Below are positions 19,469-30,368 of a stretch of 64,000 nucleotides of DNA, piece after piece. The translations under genes were made by a program, and so were the position numbers. Position 1 is the stretch's first letter. Every line of letters starts with the position of its first letter. Source of the DNA: K189A clade bacterium (lineage in GTDB: Bacteria > Pseudomonadota > Gammaproteobacteria > Pseudomonadales > Azotimanducaceae); assembly GCA_902631405.1 (NCBI GenBank), contig CACOYI010000004.1, forward strand, positions 1 through 64,000. Reading direction: 5' to 3'. The notes beneath the pieces are model-generated. The model was not told where the DNA came from. It searched no databases and saw only the letters and a list, made by a program, of their open reading frames with translations.

Positions 19469-20239
19469 TTGGGTCGAGAGATAGTGGGCATGGCTGAAGA
19501 GGAAAAGATGGCACGGAAGAAATGGGCAAACGCCATACTGTACGCAGCTGCTGTAGGGATTTTATTGCTTCCGTTGGGCGCACTAGGAACCCGGTTTGGT
19601 GCTTGGGACTTTGGTGTAGGGTTCATTTTCCTAGGTGTAGGAACATTGATTACTGCAATCTCCCTAATTGGCGCAATCGTTGGTTTTCTTGTGGCAATTA
19701 AAAACTCTTATCCGCTGGAGCGAAACGCTACCGTATTAGCTTTAATTGCAACCTCGCTGGTCCTTTCAGTGGTAGGAGTGCAAGTGGGCAGCGTCGCGTC
19801 GGTTCCACCCATTCACAACATAAGCACTGACATTGTTGATCCCCCCCAATTTCGTGAGCTAATCGGGCAGAGAGCCCAGAGTGGAGCGAATCCTCTTTTT
19901 TACGATTCGGAAGTGCTCGGTCCGCAGCAGCAATTGGCGTACCCATGGATAAAAACTAAAACTCTGAATGGCACCATCAGAGTTCGGGCAAAAGAAGCAG
20001 CTCAGATCGTCGAGCGTATGGGCATGGACCTAGCTTCTATGGATCCGGTCGGCGGTGTCATAGAGGCTACTGATACGACGTTCTGGTTTGGCTTCAAGGA
20101 TGACGTGGTGATCCGACTTAGGTCCACTGAAGTATCTAAGGTTCAAGTCGATATACGCAGTGTCTCACGTGTTGGACAATCAGATCTTGGCGTGAACGCC
20201 CGGAGAATCACCGAGATACTCGCTGAATTTAAGAACTAG
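19469..20239 (+). CDS. Membrane protein with C-terminal DUF1499 domain (start uncertain)
   Basis: N-terminal TM helices; C-terminal YPWIKTKTLNGTIRVRAKEAAQIVERMGM...IEATDTTFWFGFKDDVVIRLR resembles DUF1499. Confidence 0.75.
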   Translation: MGREIVGMAEEEKMARKKWANAILYAAAVGILLLPLGALGTRFGAWDFGVGFIFLGVGTLITAISLIGAIVGFLVAIKNSYPLERNATVLALIATSLVLSVVGVQVGSVASVPPIHNISTDIVDPPQFRELIGQRAQSGANPLFYDSEVLGPQQQLAYPWIKTKTLNGTIRVRAKEAAQIVERMGMDLASMDPVGGVIEATDTTFWFGFKDDVVIRLRSTEVSKVQVDIRSVSRVGQSDLGVNARRITEILAEFKN

Positions 20240-20254
20240 CAGCCTCTCTTTGCC

Positions 20255-20737
20255 CTAAAACAACTGTATCTCAGTCGATATGCTTTCCAGATCTACGACT
20301 CCGATTGCGTTGCGACCTTCCATCATTCCTGCGCTCTCTCCAGGGTTGAAGAAAACCGTCCCATCTACTTTTTCCTTTCGATAACGATGAGTGTGGCCAT
20401 GTATTGCGAGGTCTTGCCCGTTTAGGTGTCCCTCAAACTCGAGTGGATCGTGAACAACAATGATCTCCCTCGCGTTCCAAGTCAGCAACAAGGGTGGGTC
20501 CTGAAAGAAAAAGCCTCTGGCTTTTATCTCTTGCTCTAAGCCAGCACGCTCCTGGTCATTGTTTCCAAAAACTCCATATAGCGGAGCTTGAAGGTCTTTA
20601 AACTGGGTTAAGACTTTGGGTTGAGTAATATCTCCAGTGTGAATAACTTTTTCGACTTTGGAGTTGTTGAAAAGCTCGATGACTTTTTTTACGTTTTTTA
20701 CGTTGTTGTGGGTATCACTGACTATCCCGATTCGCAT
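20255..20737 (-). CDS. YfcE/MJ0936-type metallophosphoesterase
   Basis: RIGIVSDTHNN, VIHTGDITQ, GVFGNND, VVHDPLEFEG, IHGHTHRYRKEKVDGTVFFNPGE. Confidence 0.9.
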   Translation of the reverse strand: MRIGIVSDTHNNVKNVKKVIELFNNSKVEKVIHTGDITQPKVLTQFKDLQAPLYGVFGNNDQERAGLEQEIKARGFFFQDPPLLLTWNAREIIVVHDPLEFEGHLNGQDLAIHGHTHRYRKEKVDGTVFFNPGESAGMMEGRNAIGVVDLESISTEIQLF

Positions 20738-20814
20738 CGTTCTCTGATTCCTGAAAACAATACGCCGGCTAGAAGCCGACGTATCTTTTTGGCTAGGCTG
20801 GTTTAGCGGTTGAT

Positions 20815-21960
20815 CTAGCTTGCCTTCTCTAGAACATGAATTCCGCAGGCGCTTCCAAGCCCTATTACGTGAGTGAGGCCGATTTTTGCGCCCTCAACCT
20901 GCCTCGCTCCGGCTTCTCCTCTCAAATGGGTGCTGACCTCATAGATATTAGCTATGCCTGTAGCTCCAAGAGGGTGCCCTTTCGATAAAAGTCCTCCAGA
21001 TACGTTTACTGGAATTCTTCCCCCAAGGGCTACGTCGCCATCATCAATCAGTTTGCCAGCTTCACCATCGCCGCAGAGTCCGAGATTCTCATAATGAAGA
21101 ATTTCTGCGGTCGCGAAACAGTCATGCAGCTCCACTAAGTCGACGTCCTCAGGCCCTATACCTGCCATTTCATACGCGGCCTTTGCTGCCTTGCGTGTGC
21201 AAGAGTTAACGTCAGGCATTACCAGGTCTCTTTCTTGCCACGGGTCGGAAGTCAATACCGAAGCGCGGACTTTTATGGCTCTCTTCATTAGCCCAAGCTC
21301 CTTAGCTTTGGATTCGGAGCAGATCACCGCGGCTGCAGATCCATCAACATTTACTGAACACATTAGCTTCGTATTGGGATAAGAGATCATTTCGGCATTC
21401 ATAACCTCTTCAAGCGGGGTTTCTATCTGATACATCGCCTTAGGGTTCAAAGTTGAGTGGTGATGGTTTTTAACAGAGACCTTCGCGAACTGTTCGAAGG
21501 TGGTTCCATGTTTTCTCGCATGCTCCATTCCTGCTTCAGCAAATACAGCAGGCATGGTGCCAGAACCTAATAGGCCTTCTTTTGGTATGCCCGTTTTTCC
21601 TCCTGCTCCACCAAGCAGTCCCTTGCCCATTTGTTCTACCCCGACCGCGAGCACACAATCGTACAATCCTGCTTTGACCGACGCCCAAGCCTCTCTGAAG
21701 GCTGTCGCGCCAGTTGCGCAGGCGTTTGAAACGTTCACGACTGGTATACCTGTTTGACCTATTTCCTGCAGTACTCTTTGCCCAACCATCGCAGAGGCTT
21801 GGCCCAAGTTGCCGCAATACAAGGCTTCCATATCCTGGATTTGAAGGCCGCAGTCATCAAGGGCCATCAAAGCTGCCTCAGCTCCAAGTTGGGGAACTGT
21901 TTTGTCGGGAAATCTCCCGAATTTAATCATATCTACGCCGACAATGTATGCGTCTGTCAT
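20815..21960 (-). CDS. Thiolase-superfamily protein (SCP-x/acetyl-CoA acetyltransferase-like)
   Basis: VNVSNACATGATAFREA, NVSGGLLSKGHPLGATGIANIYE, GLGSACGIHV. Confidence 0.88.
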   Translation of the reverse strand: MTDAYIVGVDMIKFGRFPDKTVPQLGAEAALMALDDCGLQIQDMEALYCGNLGQASAMVGQRVLQEIGQTGIPVVNVSNACATGATAFREAWASVKAGLYDCVLAVGVEQMGKGLLGGAGGKTGIPKEGLLGSGTMPAVFAEAGMEHARKHGTTFEQFAKVSVKNHHHSTLNPKAMYQIETPLEEVMNAEMISYPNTKLMCSVNVDGSAAAVICSESKAKELGLMKRAIKVRASVLTSDPWQERDLVMPDVNSCTRKAAKAAYEMAGIGPEDVDLVELHDCFATAEILHYENLGLCGDGEAGKLIDDGDVALGGRIPVNVSGGLLSKGHPLGATGIANIYEVSTHLRGEAGARQVEGAKIGLTHVIGLGSACGIHVLEKAS

Positions 21961-21993
21961 TTTAATTCTCCGTTTATTATTTCGATAAAAACT

Positions 21994-22410
21994 CTAAGAA
22001 GCTGGTTGAAAAAAATAAGACAAGTAGGAATTTCCCTCTTGATCCTTTCTACCCAGTGCATCTGCGAATATTACTTCTACTGGCATGTCAAACTCTATTG
22101 AAGCGGGATCAGGGTCAATATTTATAAGGTTTCCTTTTATCGCCGTTCCATCTTCCAAATCCACTATGGCACTTATGTAGGGAACGTCTATTCCCGGAAA
22201 GGATCTGTAGACAATAGAATAGGAGTACAGCTTTCCCCTAGTAGGAAGAGTTGTCGTAGACATTTGATCTCTAGCTCCACATTTCGAACAGGTAGCTCTC
22301 TCCCCCAGAAATGTTGCACCGCAGGAGCCACATTTATAGCCTTCTAGATAGGGCTCTCCCTCTTCAGGGATTTTTATGTACGGCACTGCGGGAAGTGGTT
22401 TAACTTCCAT
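21994..22410 (-). CDS. DUF35 OB-fold/rubredoxin-like zinc-ribbon protein (thiolase partner)
   Basis: CGSCGATFLGERATCSKCGA zinc ribbon followed by GKLYSYSIVYRSFPGI OB-fold; directly upstream of thiolase. Confidence 0.87.
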   Translation of the reverse strand: MEVKPLPAVPYIKIPEEGEPYLEGYKCGSCGATFLGERATCSKCGARDQMSTTTLPTRGKLYSYSIVYRSFPGIDVPYISAIVDLEDGTAIKGNLINIDPDPASIEFDMPVEVIFADALGRKDQEGNSYLSYFFQPAS

Positions 22411-22482
22411 TTTTACTCCCCCTCTTTCTTCCTTACAACTGCATATCTTTTATATCTTTTTTTAACGATGATATATATAGCC

Positions 22483-23979
22483 TTACTCTTTTTTTATTTC
22501 GTTCTGAATGATTTCGTTGACTTCTTTTGGATTAGCTGTCCCGTTCGTTTTCTTCATTACCTGCCCTACGAGAAACCCAAGCACTTTTTGTTTACCATCA
22601 AGCAATTCGGCTAATTGATTGGGATGCTCTTTTAGAATCTCTAAGACGATGTCCTTTAGTCCATCAGTTCCGCCTATCTGTCTCAAACCCATTTCATCAA
22701 TGCGATCATCTATCTCAGATATTTCTGACGGTGTCTCGCAAAACGCTCTGAATAGGGTCTTTCCTGATGTCGAAGATATAGTTCCATTATCAATTCGAAT
22801 AAGGACCTCAGCCAATAGCGATGGTGAAATGGGGGATTGATCGAAACCGAGGCCTTTGTCGTTTAAAAGGCTAGAAAGATTACTGTTAACCCAGTTGGCT
22901 GACAGCTTGGGAAGCCGAGACGCCTCTGTTAATTTCTCAAAAAAATCCGACTTGTTACGGTCCACACTCAATTGCTTCGAGTCGTAGCTGCTGAGCCCGA
23001 ATTTCGTCTGATACTTTCTTTCCCTTTGCTGAGGCAGTTCCGGTAGCTCAGATCTAATCTTTTCAATTTCCGCCTGGCTGAGAACTAACGGCAACAGGTC
23101 TGGGTCCGGGAAGTATCGATAATCGTCGCTTAATTCTTTTGACCGCATCGATCGAGTTTCGTCTTTATCGGGATCAAAGAGCCTAGTTTCGCGAATAATT
23201 TCTCCACCATCCTCCAAGACGTCAATCTGCCTTTCTATTTCGAGTTCGATTGCTCGTTCTACAAATTTGAAAGAGTTAATGTTCTTTATCTCTGTTCTCT
23301 CACCTAGCGATGATTCTCCTCTCTGACGAACAGAAACGTTGGCATCACATCTCATACTTCCCTCGGCGAGGTTCCCATCGCAAATCCCAATAAATTTGGC
23401 CAGATTGTGGATTTGTTTAAAATATTCTGAGGCTTCTTGAGCGGATCTGATATCTGGCTCAGAGACTATCTCAAGCAAAGGCGTGCCCGTACGATTGAGG
23501 TCCAACGCTGTTCTATCCTCGACTAAGTCGTGAACAGATTTCCCCGCATCCTCCTCCAAGTGAGCCCTAGTAATACCTATTATCTTCTTAGCACCCGCTT
23601 CATCCTCAATTGTGATACTTCCTTTACCTACAATGGGGTTTTCGAATTGGCTAATTTGATATCCCTTCGGCAGGTCAGGATAAAAGTAATTTTTCCGGTC
23701 GAAAATCGAGATTTCATTGATTTCAGCTGAGATAGCGCACCCAAATCTGACAGCCATTTCTACAGCTTTTTCATTTAGCACCGGTAGGGCCCCTGGAAGT
23801 CCTAGATCTATTTCACAAGTGTTCTCATTTGGGGGCGCGCCATATTCGTTGCTTGCTCCCGAAAAGATTTTACTGCTGGTTGCTAATTGGACGTGTACTT
23901 CTAGCCCAATTACTGCTTCCCACGCCATTTTTAAAATCTCTCCAGAACGTAGTTCGAGTTCGGTCTTGTAAGATGCCAT
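22483..23979 (-). CDS. gatB: Aspartyl/glutamyl-tRNA amidotransferase subunit B (start probably at MAWEAVIGLEVH)
   Basis: WEAVIGLEVHVQLATSSKIFSGAS, PDLPKGYQISQF, EGSMRCDANVSVR. Confidence 0.97.
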   Translation of the reverse strand: MASYKTELELRSGEILKMAWEAVIGLEVHVQLATSSKIFSGASNEYGAPPNENTCEIDLGLPGALPVLNEKAVEMAVRFGCAISAEINEISIFDRKNYFYPDLPKGYQISQFENPIVGKGSITIEDEAGAKKIIGITRAHLEEDAGKSVHDLVEDRTALDLNRTGTPLLEIVSEPDIRSAQEASEYFKQIHNLAKFIGICDGNLAEGSMRCDANVSVRQRGESSLGERTEIKNINSFKFVERAIELEIERQIDVLEDGGEIIRETRLFDPDKDETRSMRSKELSDDYRYFPDPDLLPLVLSQAEIEKIRSELPELPQQRERKYQTKFGLSSYDSKQLSVDRNKSDFFEKLTEASRLPKLSANWVNSNLSSLLNDKGLGFDQSPISPSLLAEVLIRIDNGTISSTSGKTLFRAFCETPSEISEIDDRIDEMGLRQIGGTDGLKDIVLEILKEHPNQLAELLDGKQKVLGFLVGQVMKKTNGTANPKEVNEIIQNEIKKE

Positions 23980-25406
23980 GACGTGTTTTTTTGGTATTCG
24001 CAGGCGATTTCGAGTATGGTCTTCTCGCTGTTGGCCGGGCCAATCAACTGTAAACCAACCGGTAAATCATTGTGAAAGCCGCAAGGGATAGACAAAGCGG
24101 GGATGCCAGCGAGACTTGCGGGCACAGTAAATAAATCTTGTTGATACATTGAAACCGGGTCGTCATCTAAGGAGCCAAGCTTGAATGCAGTGTCCGGCGT
24201 TGTGGGCAACATTATGGCGTCAACTTTCGAAAAAGTGGCTGCAAAATCGTCGAATATTTTTCTTCTAATTTTTTGCGCTTTCACATAGTAGTCGTCAAAG
24301 TATCCGACAGATAATGTGTATGTGCCAGTGAGAATTCTTCTTTTGACCTCCTCGCCAAAGCCCTCACCTCTTGATCTTTTATAAAGATCCTCAATACTTT
24401 TAGGCTCACTGCATCGATGGCCAAATCGCACACCATCATATCTCGCAAGGTTCGTTGACGCCTCAGCGCTCGCGAGCACGTAATAAACTGGCACGGAGTG
24501 CTCGAGGTTTGGGAGATCGACTTCGATAAATGAGTGCCCTGCCGATTCTATCTGTCTGCGTGCTGTCTCGAACTCTTTCTGATAAGAGATCATGTTCAGT
24601 ATCGGGCCACTCGGCAGGCCTATTTTTTTCGGGGTATGCTGAGCCGTGAACCCCTCAGATTTCACACTGTCTACCCAATTGTCCTGGCGTTTTGCGCTTG
24701 TGGAGTCTCTCTTGTCGAAACCTGACATGAATGCGAACAGATGAGCCACGTCTAATGCCGATACTCCTATCGGACCTGCTTGATCCAAGCTAGAGGCGAA
24801 CGCTATCATCCCGAATCGAGAGATACTGCCATAGGTTGGTTTTAAACCGGTCACGCCGCAGAAAGCGGATGGTTGTCTTATCGAACCGCCTGTGTCCGTG
24901 CCAGTAGCAAATGGCACGTAGCCTTTCGCTACGGCTACCGCTGAACCGCCCGATGAACCTCCAGGAACATAGTCAAAGTCCCACGGATGATGGACAACGC
25001 CAAAGAAACTACTCTCATTTGACGAACCCATAGCGAATTCGTCCATGTTGGTTTTGCCTATACAGACCATACCCGCATCGTCTAATTTTTTAACTACCGT
25101 GGCGTCATACGGAGCCGCAAAATTTTTAAGCATCTTCGATCCGCATGTTGTGGTCGAATGTTTCGTGCAGAAAATATCCTTGTGGGCCATTGGTATTCCC
25201 GTTAGGAAGCAACCAGCTTTTTGTTTTATTTGTAAGTCTGCATCCTGAGCTTGCCGAAGCGCATGCTCCTCGGAAAGACTTATAAAACAGTTATTTGAGT
25301 CGTCGCGCGCAGCTTTTAGTGCTTCCCTCGTAAGCTCGACGCTAGATACTTCTCCCTTTGACAATGCCTCAGTGAGAGCTTTAATCGTGTATTGAGTTTG
25401 AGTCAT
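23931..25406 (-). CDS. gatA: Aspartyl/glutamyl-tRNA amidotransferase subunit A
   Basis: GIPMAHKDIFCTK, VPGGSSGGSAVAVAKG, GTDTGGSIRQPSAFCG amidase signature. Confidence 0.97.
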   Translation of the reverse strand: MTQTQYTIKALTEALSKGEVSSVELTREALKAARDDSNNCFISLSEEHALRQAQDADLQIKQKAGCFLTGIPMAHKDIFCTKHSTTTCGSKMLKNFAAPYDATVVKKLDDAGMVCIGKTNMDEFAMGSSNESSFFGVVHHPWDFDYVPGGSSGGSAVAVAKGYVPFATGTDTGGSIRQPSAFCGVTGLKPTYGSISRFGMIAFASSLDQAGPIGVSALDVAHLFAFMSGFDKRDSTSAKRQDNWVDSVKSEGFTAQHTPKKIGLPSGPILNMISYQKEFETARRQIESAGHSFIEVDLPNLEHSVPVYYVLASAEASTNLARYDGVRFGHRCSEPKSIEDLYKRSRGEGFGEEVKRRILTGTYTLSVGYFDDYYVKAQKIRRKIFDDFAATFSKVDAIMLPTTPDTAFKLGSLDDDPVSMYQQDLFTVPASLAGIPALSIPCGFHNDLPVGLQLIGPANSEKTILEIACEYQKNTSWHLTRPNSNYVLERF

Positions 25407-25696
25407 TCAATTACCCTAGGAACGGTAAAGAATCCACCCTTTGTCTCTGGCGCGCCCCGTTGAAGTAGTCCTTGGTTCGGATTCTCAGATACTTCATCCG
25501 GTCTCAATCTTTGAGGAGAATCCAACGGGCTCTTCAGTGGCAGTGTATCGGTTGTGTCGACTTCCATCATTTTGCTAATCATTTTTACAACAGAGTTGAT
25601 ATCGTCCTGTAGCTTTAGCTCCGTGGCTTCGTCGATCTCAACTTTCGCAAGATTTGCCAGGTGGGCAATGTCTATATGATTTGTTTTATTTGTCAC
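25403..25696 (-). CDS. gatC: Aspartyl/glutamyl-tRNA amidotransferase subunit C
   Basis: DIAHLANLAKVEIDEATELKLQDDINSVVKMI; upstream of gatA. Confidence 0.92.
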   Translation of the reverse strand: MTNKTNHIDIAHLANLAKVEIDEATELKLQDDINSVVKMISKMMEVDTTDTLPLKSPLDSPQRLRPDEVSENPNQGLLQRGAPETKGGFFTVPRVIE

Positions 25697-25835
25697 AGTT
25701 TCTGGCCTGGTAATAATTTGCTTTGAACGAAGTCCCGAATTTGGCCGCCGTATCTCTCCAACGTTATTGTGCTGATAATAAAATGCTTTTTCATAATTTA
25801 ACGAATATTATAAGTATTTACTTTCGCCGGAGTAG

Positions 25836-26879
<1,044 letters not shown>

Positions 26880-26932
26880 AGCGCTCGTTACTCATCAGAT
26901 TTATCCGTTAACGGTATTCCGGGAGGTTCTCA

Positions 26933-27784
26933 ATAAAGACACTTTTTTCGAGAAGAAGAGGCCTGACCTCTAGAATTATAATCTTATTTGTCTTGTCCCT
27001 CTCGGTATCCTCTGTAGACCACAATAACAGTTATCTTGACCCTTTTAGAAAGTTACTCTTCGACGTGGGTACTCCTGTCTATTTCTTGGCCGAGTTGCCG
27101 ACGAGAATCTTCAACCAATTCGACAAGCTCTTTGTTTCTCGGTTGAGACTGGTGGAAGCCTTGGAGGATCAACAAAAGAGGAACCTTCATCTTTCCCGCA
27201 TCCAACAAAAATATGAATCGTTGCAACAGGAGAACACTCGTATGAGAAAGCTGTTGGGCTCAAGTTCTTCGCGCGACGAGAAGGTCCAGATAGCAGAAAT
27301 CATATCTGTTGATTTGGGCAGGGGCTCGATGAACATGGTTATCAACAAGGGTCTCTCGGACGGAGTTCAGTCTGGGGACGTCGTCATAGACGATTCGGGT
27401 GTCGTAGGCCAGATTTCCAGAGCTGGCACGCATACAAGCCTTGTCCTGCTCATTACAGACAAAGATCATGCGACTCCCATTCAAGTCAGAAGAAATGGCC
27501 TTCGTGCTGTTGCCGGAGGTACAGGGTCATTAGAGCATCTCATATTGGAGAATCTCCCCCAATCTAGTGATTTGCAGGTTGGGGACGTAGTTGAAACTTC
27601 TGGTCTAGCCGGTCGATTCCCTTATGGATATGCCATCGGAAAAATAGTCGATATTCAAAAAGATCAAACTGCGGTGTTCGCTTCAGTGAGGGTAACACCT
27701 GCGGCAAAACTAAGCCAATCCAGATATCTGCTTGTTTTGAATGACCGCCAACAAAATATCGAAATTGGACAAAAAAAGCTTTGA
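26933..27784 (+). CDS. mreC: Rod shape-determining protein MreC (inferred AUA start at 26933; ORF track starts at TTG 26993)
   Basis: In-frame upstream extension gives (M)KTLFSRRRGLTSRIIILFVLSLSV, which restores the N-terminal TM; GGGAGG at 26921-26926; in-frame stop TAA at 26909; MreC body VGTPVYFLAELP...VINKGLSDGVQSGDVVIDDSGVVGQIS. Confidence 0.8.
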   Translation: MKTLFSRRRGLTSRIIILFVLSLSVSSVDHNNSYLDPFRKLLFDVGTPVYFLAELPTRIFNQFDKLFVSRLRLVEALEDQQKRNLHLSRIQQKYESLQQENTRMRKLLGSSSSRDEKVQIAEIISVDLGRGSMNMVINKGLSDGVQSGDVVIDDSGVVGQISRAGTHTSLVLLITDKDHATPIQVRRNGLRAVAGGTGSLEHLILENLPQSSDLQVGDVVETSGLAGRFPYGYAIGKIVDIQKDQTAVFASVRVTPAAKLSQSRYLLVLNDRQQNIEIGQKKL

Positions 27785-28269
27785 ACGCTCTGCATTTTGT
27801 TCTGTTATTTTGCCTGGCTTGTGTTTTTGAGCTCATGACCCTCCCTCACAATGTCCCCGGAAATGGGTTGCTTTTGACCCCTTACTGGTTATTAATTTTG
27901 TTTTGGATCCAAGCGTTGAAAAATCAAAGTCAGGGAACCGTTTATCTCGCTTGGGGATTAGGACTGTTGGTCGACGCCCTGCTAGATGAAGTTCTGGGCA
28001 CTAATGCGCTTATATTTAGTTTGGTTGCTCTAATCGGTCAGAGCGTGAGTCCTAGATGGGTTATCTATTCAAGGACTCAGAAAGCAATATTGGTTTTTTT
28101 TGGACTCTGCCTTATCGGTTTAACAGAACAGCTGTATTTGGAGATCTTTGACCAAGCGGCTTGGAATATGATGTTCGTCTTGCGAGCTTTCACAAGCGCC
28201 TTGGTTTGGATTGGATATGAGCTTCTGAGGAGCCACGCTTTATTTCGAAAAATGGGGATAGGTATTTGA
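27781..28269 (+). CDS. mreD: Rod shape-determining protein MreD (TTG start overlapping mreC stop)
   Basis: Hydrophobic 162 aa protein between mreC and maf. Confidence 0.88.
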   Translation: MNALHFVLLFCLACVFELMTLPHNVPGNGLLLTPYWLLILFWIQALKNQSQGTVYLAWGLGLLVDALLDEVLGTNALIFSLVALIGQSVSPRWVIYSRTQKAILVFFGLCLIGLTEQLYLEIFDQAAWNMMFVLRAFTSALVWIGYELLRSHALFRKMGIGI

Positions 28270-28853
28270 TGCAAGTCGTGTTGGCTTCAGAGTCGCCGAG
28301 AAGAGCTCAGATTATGGAGGCTATTGGTGTGCCCTGCCGAGTTGCTCCGCAGAAAATTGACGAAAGTCGACGGCACGGTGAGTCGGCTAAGGACTATGTT
28401 GAAAGATTGTCACGAGAAAAAGCGGAAAGTGCTTTGGGGGATTTTTGTCAATCTGTGATAATTGGAGCCGATACGGTTGTGGTCGTGGAAGACCTAATTC
28501 TAGAGAAGCCGAAGGATAGAGCTGCATGTAAAGAGATGCTGGGCCTTTTATCGGGGCGCGGGCATTTGGTCCTCACGGGGCTCACTGTTCTGTATAGTTC
28601 TTCGGTAATTACCGATGTAGTCACGACCGAGGTTGTTTTCCGGGATATAAGCAAAGACGAAATGGAACTATATTGGGAAACGGGAGAACCGGAGGATAAA
28701 GCGGGTGGTTATGGTTTACAGGGTATCGGCGGGACTTTCGTGACTTCTATTCGCGGAAGTTACAGTGGAGTTTTGGGCCTACCTGTTTTTGAGACCGAGA
28801 GGGCGTTAAAAAAGGCGGGTATAGATACATGGAGGTATCGAATTGGTCACTGA
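28269..28853 (+). CDS. maf: Maf-like nucleotide pyrophosphatase (start set to MQVVLASESPRR)
   Basis: VLASESPRRAQIMEAIGV, ADTVVVVEDLILEKP, GGYGLQGIGG. Confidence 0.93.
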   Translation: MQVVLASESPRRAQIMEAIGVPCRVAPQKIDESRRHGESAKDYVERLSREKAESALGDFCQSVIIGADTVVVVEDLILEKPKDRAACKEMLGLLSGRGHLVLTGLTVLYSSSVITDVVTTEVVFRDISKDEMELYWETGEPEDKAGGYGLQGIGGTFVTSIRGSYSGVLGLPVFETERALKKAGIDTWRYRIGH

Positions 28854-30351
28854 AAGGATATTGATAGAGAGTTCTCAGCGAGGCGTTTCGCTAGCGCTGA
28901 CGAGGGGAAATAGGTTGATAGCGTTCCACTGTCAAGATCAGTCCTCTGAAAATATTGTCAGCAACATCTACGTGGGAAAGGTAAAGAAAGTCGTTCGAGG
29001 CATTCAGGCCGCTTTCATCGACATAGGTGACAGCAAAGATGGATTTTTGCACCTCAAAGGGATTGATCTAAGCCGACAGCCTAGGTTGTCCAGAAAAGTG
29101 GATTTCGAGGGTGTCGACATAGGAAATTATTTGCGCGAGGGCCAACGGTTAGTCGTCCAGGTAGAAAAAGAAGGCTTTGCGGGAAAAGGCCCGAGACTAA
29201 CGACATCATTATCTATAAGTTCGAATATGTTGGTTCTTACTCCTCAAACAAACAAGATTGGAGTCTCGAGAAGAATAGAAAAAGAAGGCGAGAGCGAGAG
29301 GTTTAAGCGAATTTTCGAGCCAAGGTTGCGTGATATCGATCGCGGACTGATAGTTCGAACTACCGCAGAGGGTGCTAGTGAGGAGAAACTTAATCAGGCC
29401 CTAGATAGTATTCTCCAGAGATGGGATGCGCTGAATACAGAAATCCAAAGCGCAATGGACGAACAAAAAATAGGGTTGATTGGAAGAGCGGAATCTTTCC
29501 CAACTAGGCTAATAACGGATTTAGCGAGTCGTGATTTAGAGAAAGTGTTGATCAATGATCCGGACTTATTCAAAGAGATAAGTCACTACGTTACCTCGGA
29601 AGAAAGGAGTTTTGCGAATGCTATTTCCGTAGAGTTTGATGGCGGCGATATCTTTGGGAAATTTGGCGTCAGTGAGCAAATTGATTTGGCGTTAAAAAAG
29701 GAGTTTCAGATGAGCTCAGGTGCCCAGTTGGTATTTGAGCAAACTGAGGCGCTCGTAAGTGTTGATGTTAACAGCGCTAGAAAATCGATCGATATTGACC
29801 CGAAGGTCGGTGGAACGGATGCGCAAGAACAATTGGCAATTGAGGTGAACATGGAAGCTGCCGAACTCATTCCCAGCCAGTTAAGATTGCGGAATTTAGC
29901 TGGCTTGATTGTTATAGACTTTATCAATATGAGCTCGGCCGAGGGTCAGGATCAAGTTTTGGCTGCACTCGAAAAAGGGTTACAAACGGATCCAGCCACG
30001 ACGAGGGTGGATGGCTTTTCTGACCTTGGTGTTGTTCAGATGACTCGCAGGAGGGCTGGTAAGTCGCTGCAAGCTTCGATAGCCAATCTTAAGGACCGCA
30101 AGCCGGGTTCAATTATTCAAGAGGTTTGTGAAAGGATCGTCACGGACATCATTCGCCATCACAAGAACAGCAAAAATTCCAAAGAATCGGGGGAGTACCT
30201 AGTTCGCGCTGAACAAAAGACAATTGATTATCTCCTTGAGCATAGAACGAATTACTTAAGCAGGTTAGAGGCGGCTGTGAAAAGATCTGTTGGTGTTCAG
30301 GTTGAACCAGACTTTGATGTCGATGAGTTTGATTTCTCTCTCGTGGAATAG
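28843..30351 (+). CDS. rng: Ribonuclease G
   Basis: S1 domain NIYVGKVKKVVRGIQAAFIDIGDSKDGFLH; LVSVDVNSARKS; GLIVIDFINM. Confidence 0.95.
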   Translation: MVTERILIESSQRGVSLALTRGNRLIAFHCQDQSSENIVSNIYVGKVKKVVRGIQAAFIDIGDSKDGFLHLKGIDLSRQPRLSRKVDFEGVDIGNYLREGQRLVVQVEKEGFAGKGPRLTTSLSISSNMLVLTPQTNKIGVSRRIEKEGESERFKRIFEPRLRDIDRGLIVRTTAEGASEEKLNQALDSILQRWDALNTEIQSAMDEQKIGLIGRAESFPTRLITDLASRDLEKVLINDPDLFKEISHYVTSEERSFANAISVEFDGGDIFGKFGVSEQIDLALKKEFQMSSGAQLVFEQTEALVSVDVNSARKSIDIDPKVGGTDAQEQLAIEVNMEAAELIPSQLRLRNLAGLIVIDFINMSSAEGQDQVLAALEKGLQTDPATTRVDGFSDLGVVQMTRRRAGKSLQASIANLKDRKPGSIIQEVCERIVTDIIRHHKNSKNSKESGEYLVRAEQKTIDYLLEHRTNYLSRLEAAVKRSVGVQVEPDFDVDEFDFSLVE

Positions 30352-30368
30352 TCGATTCAAAAAAGTTT

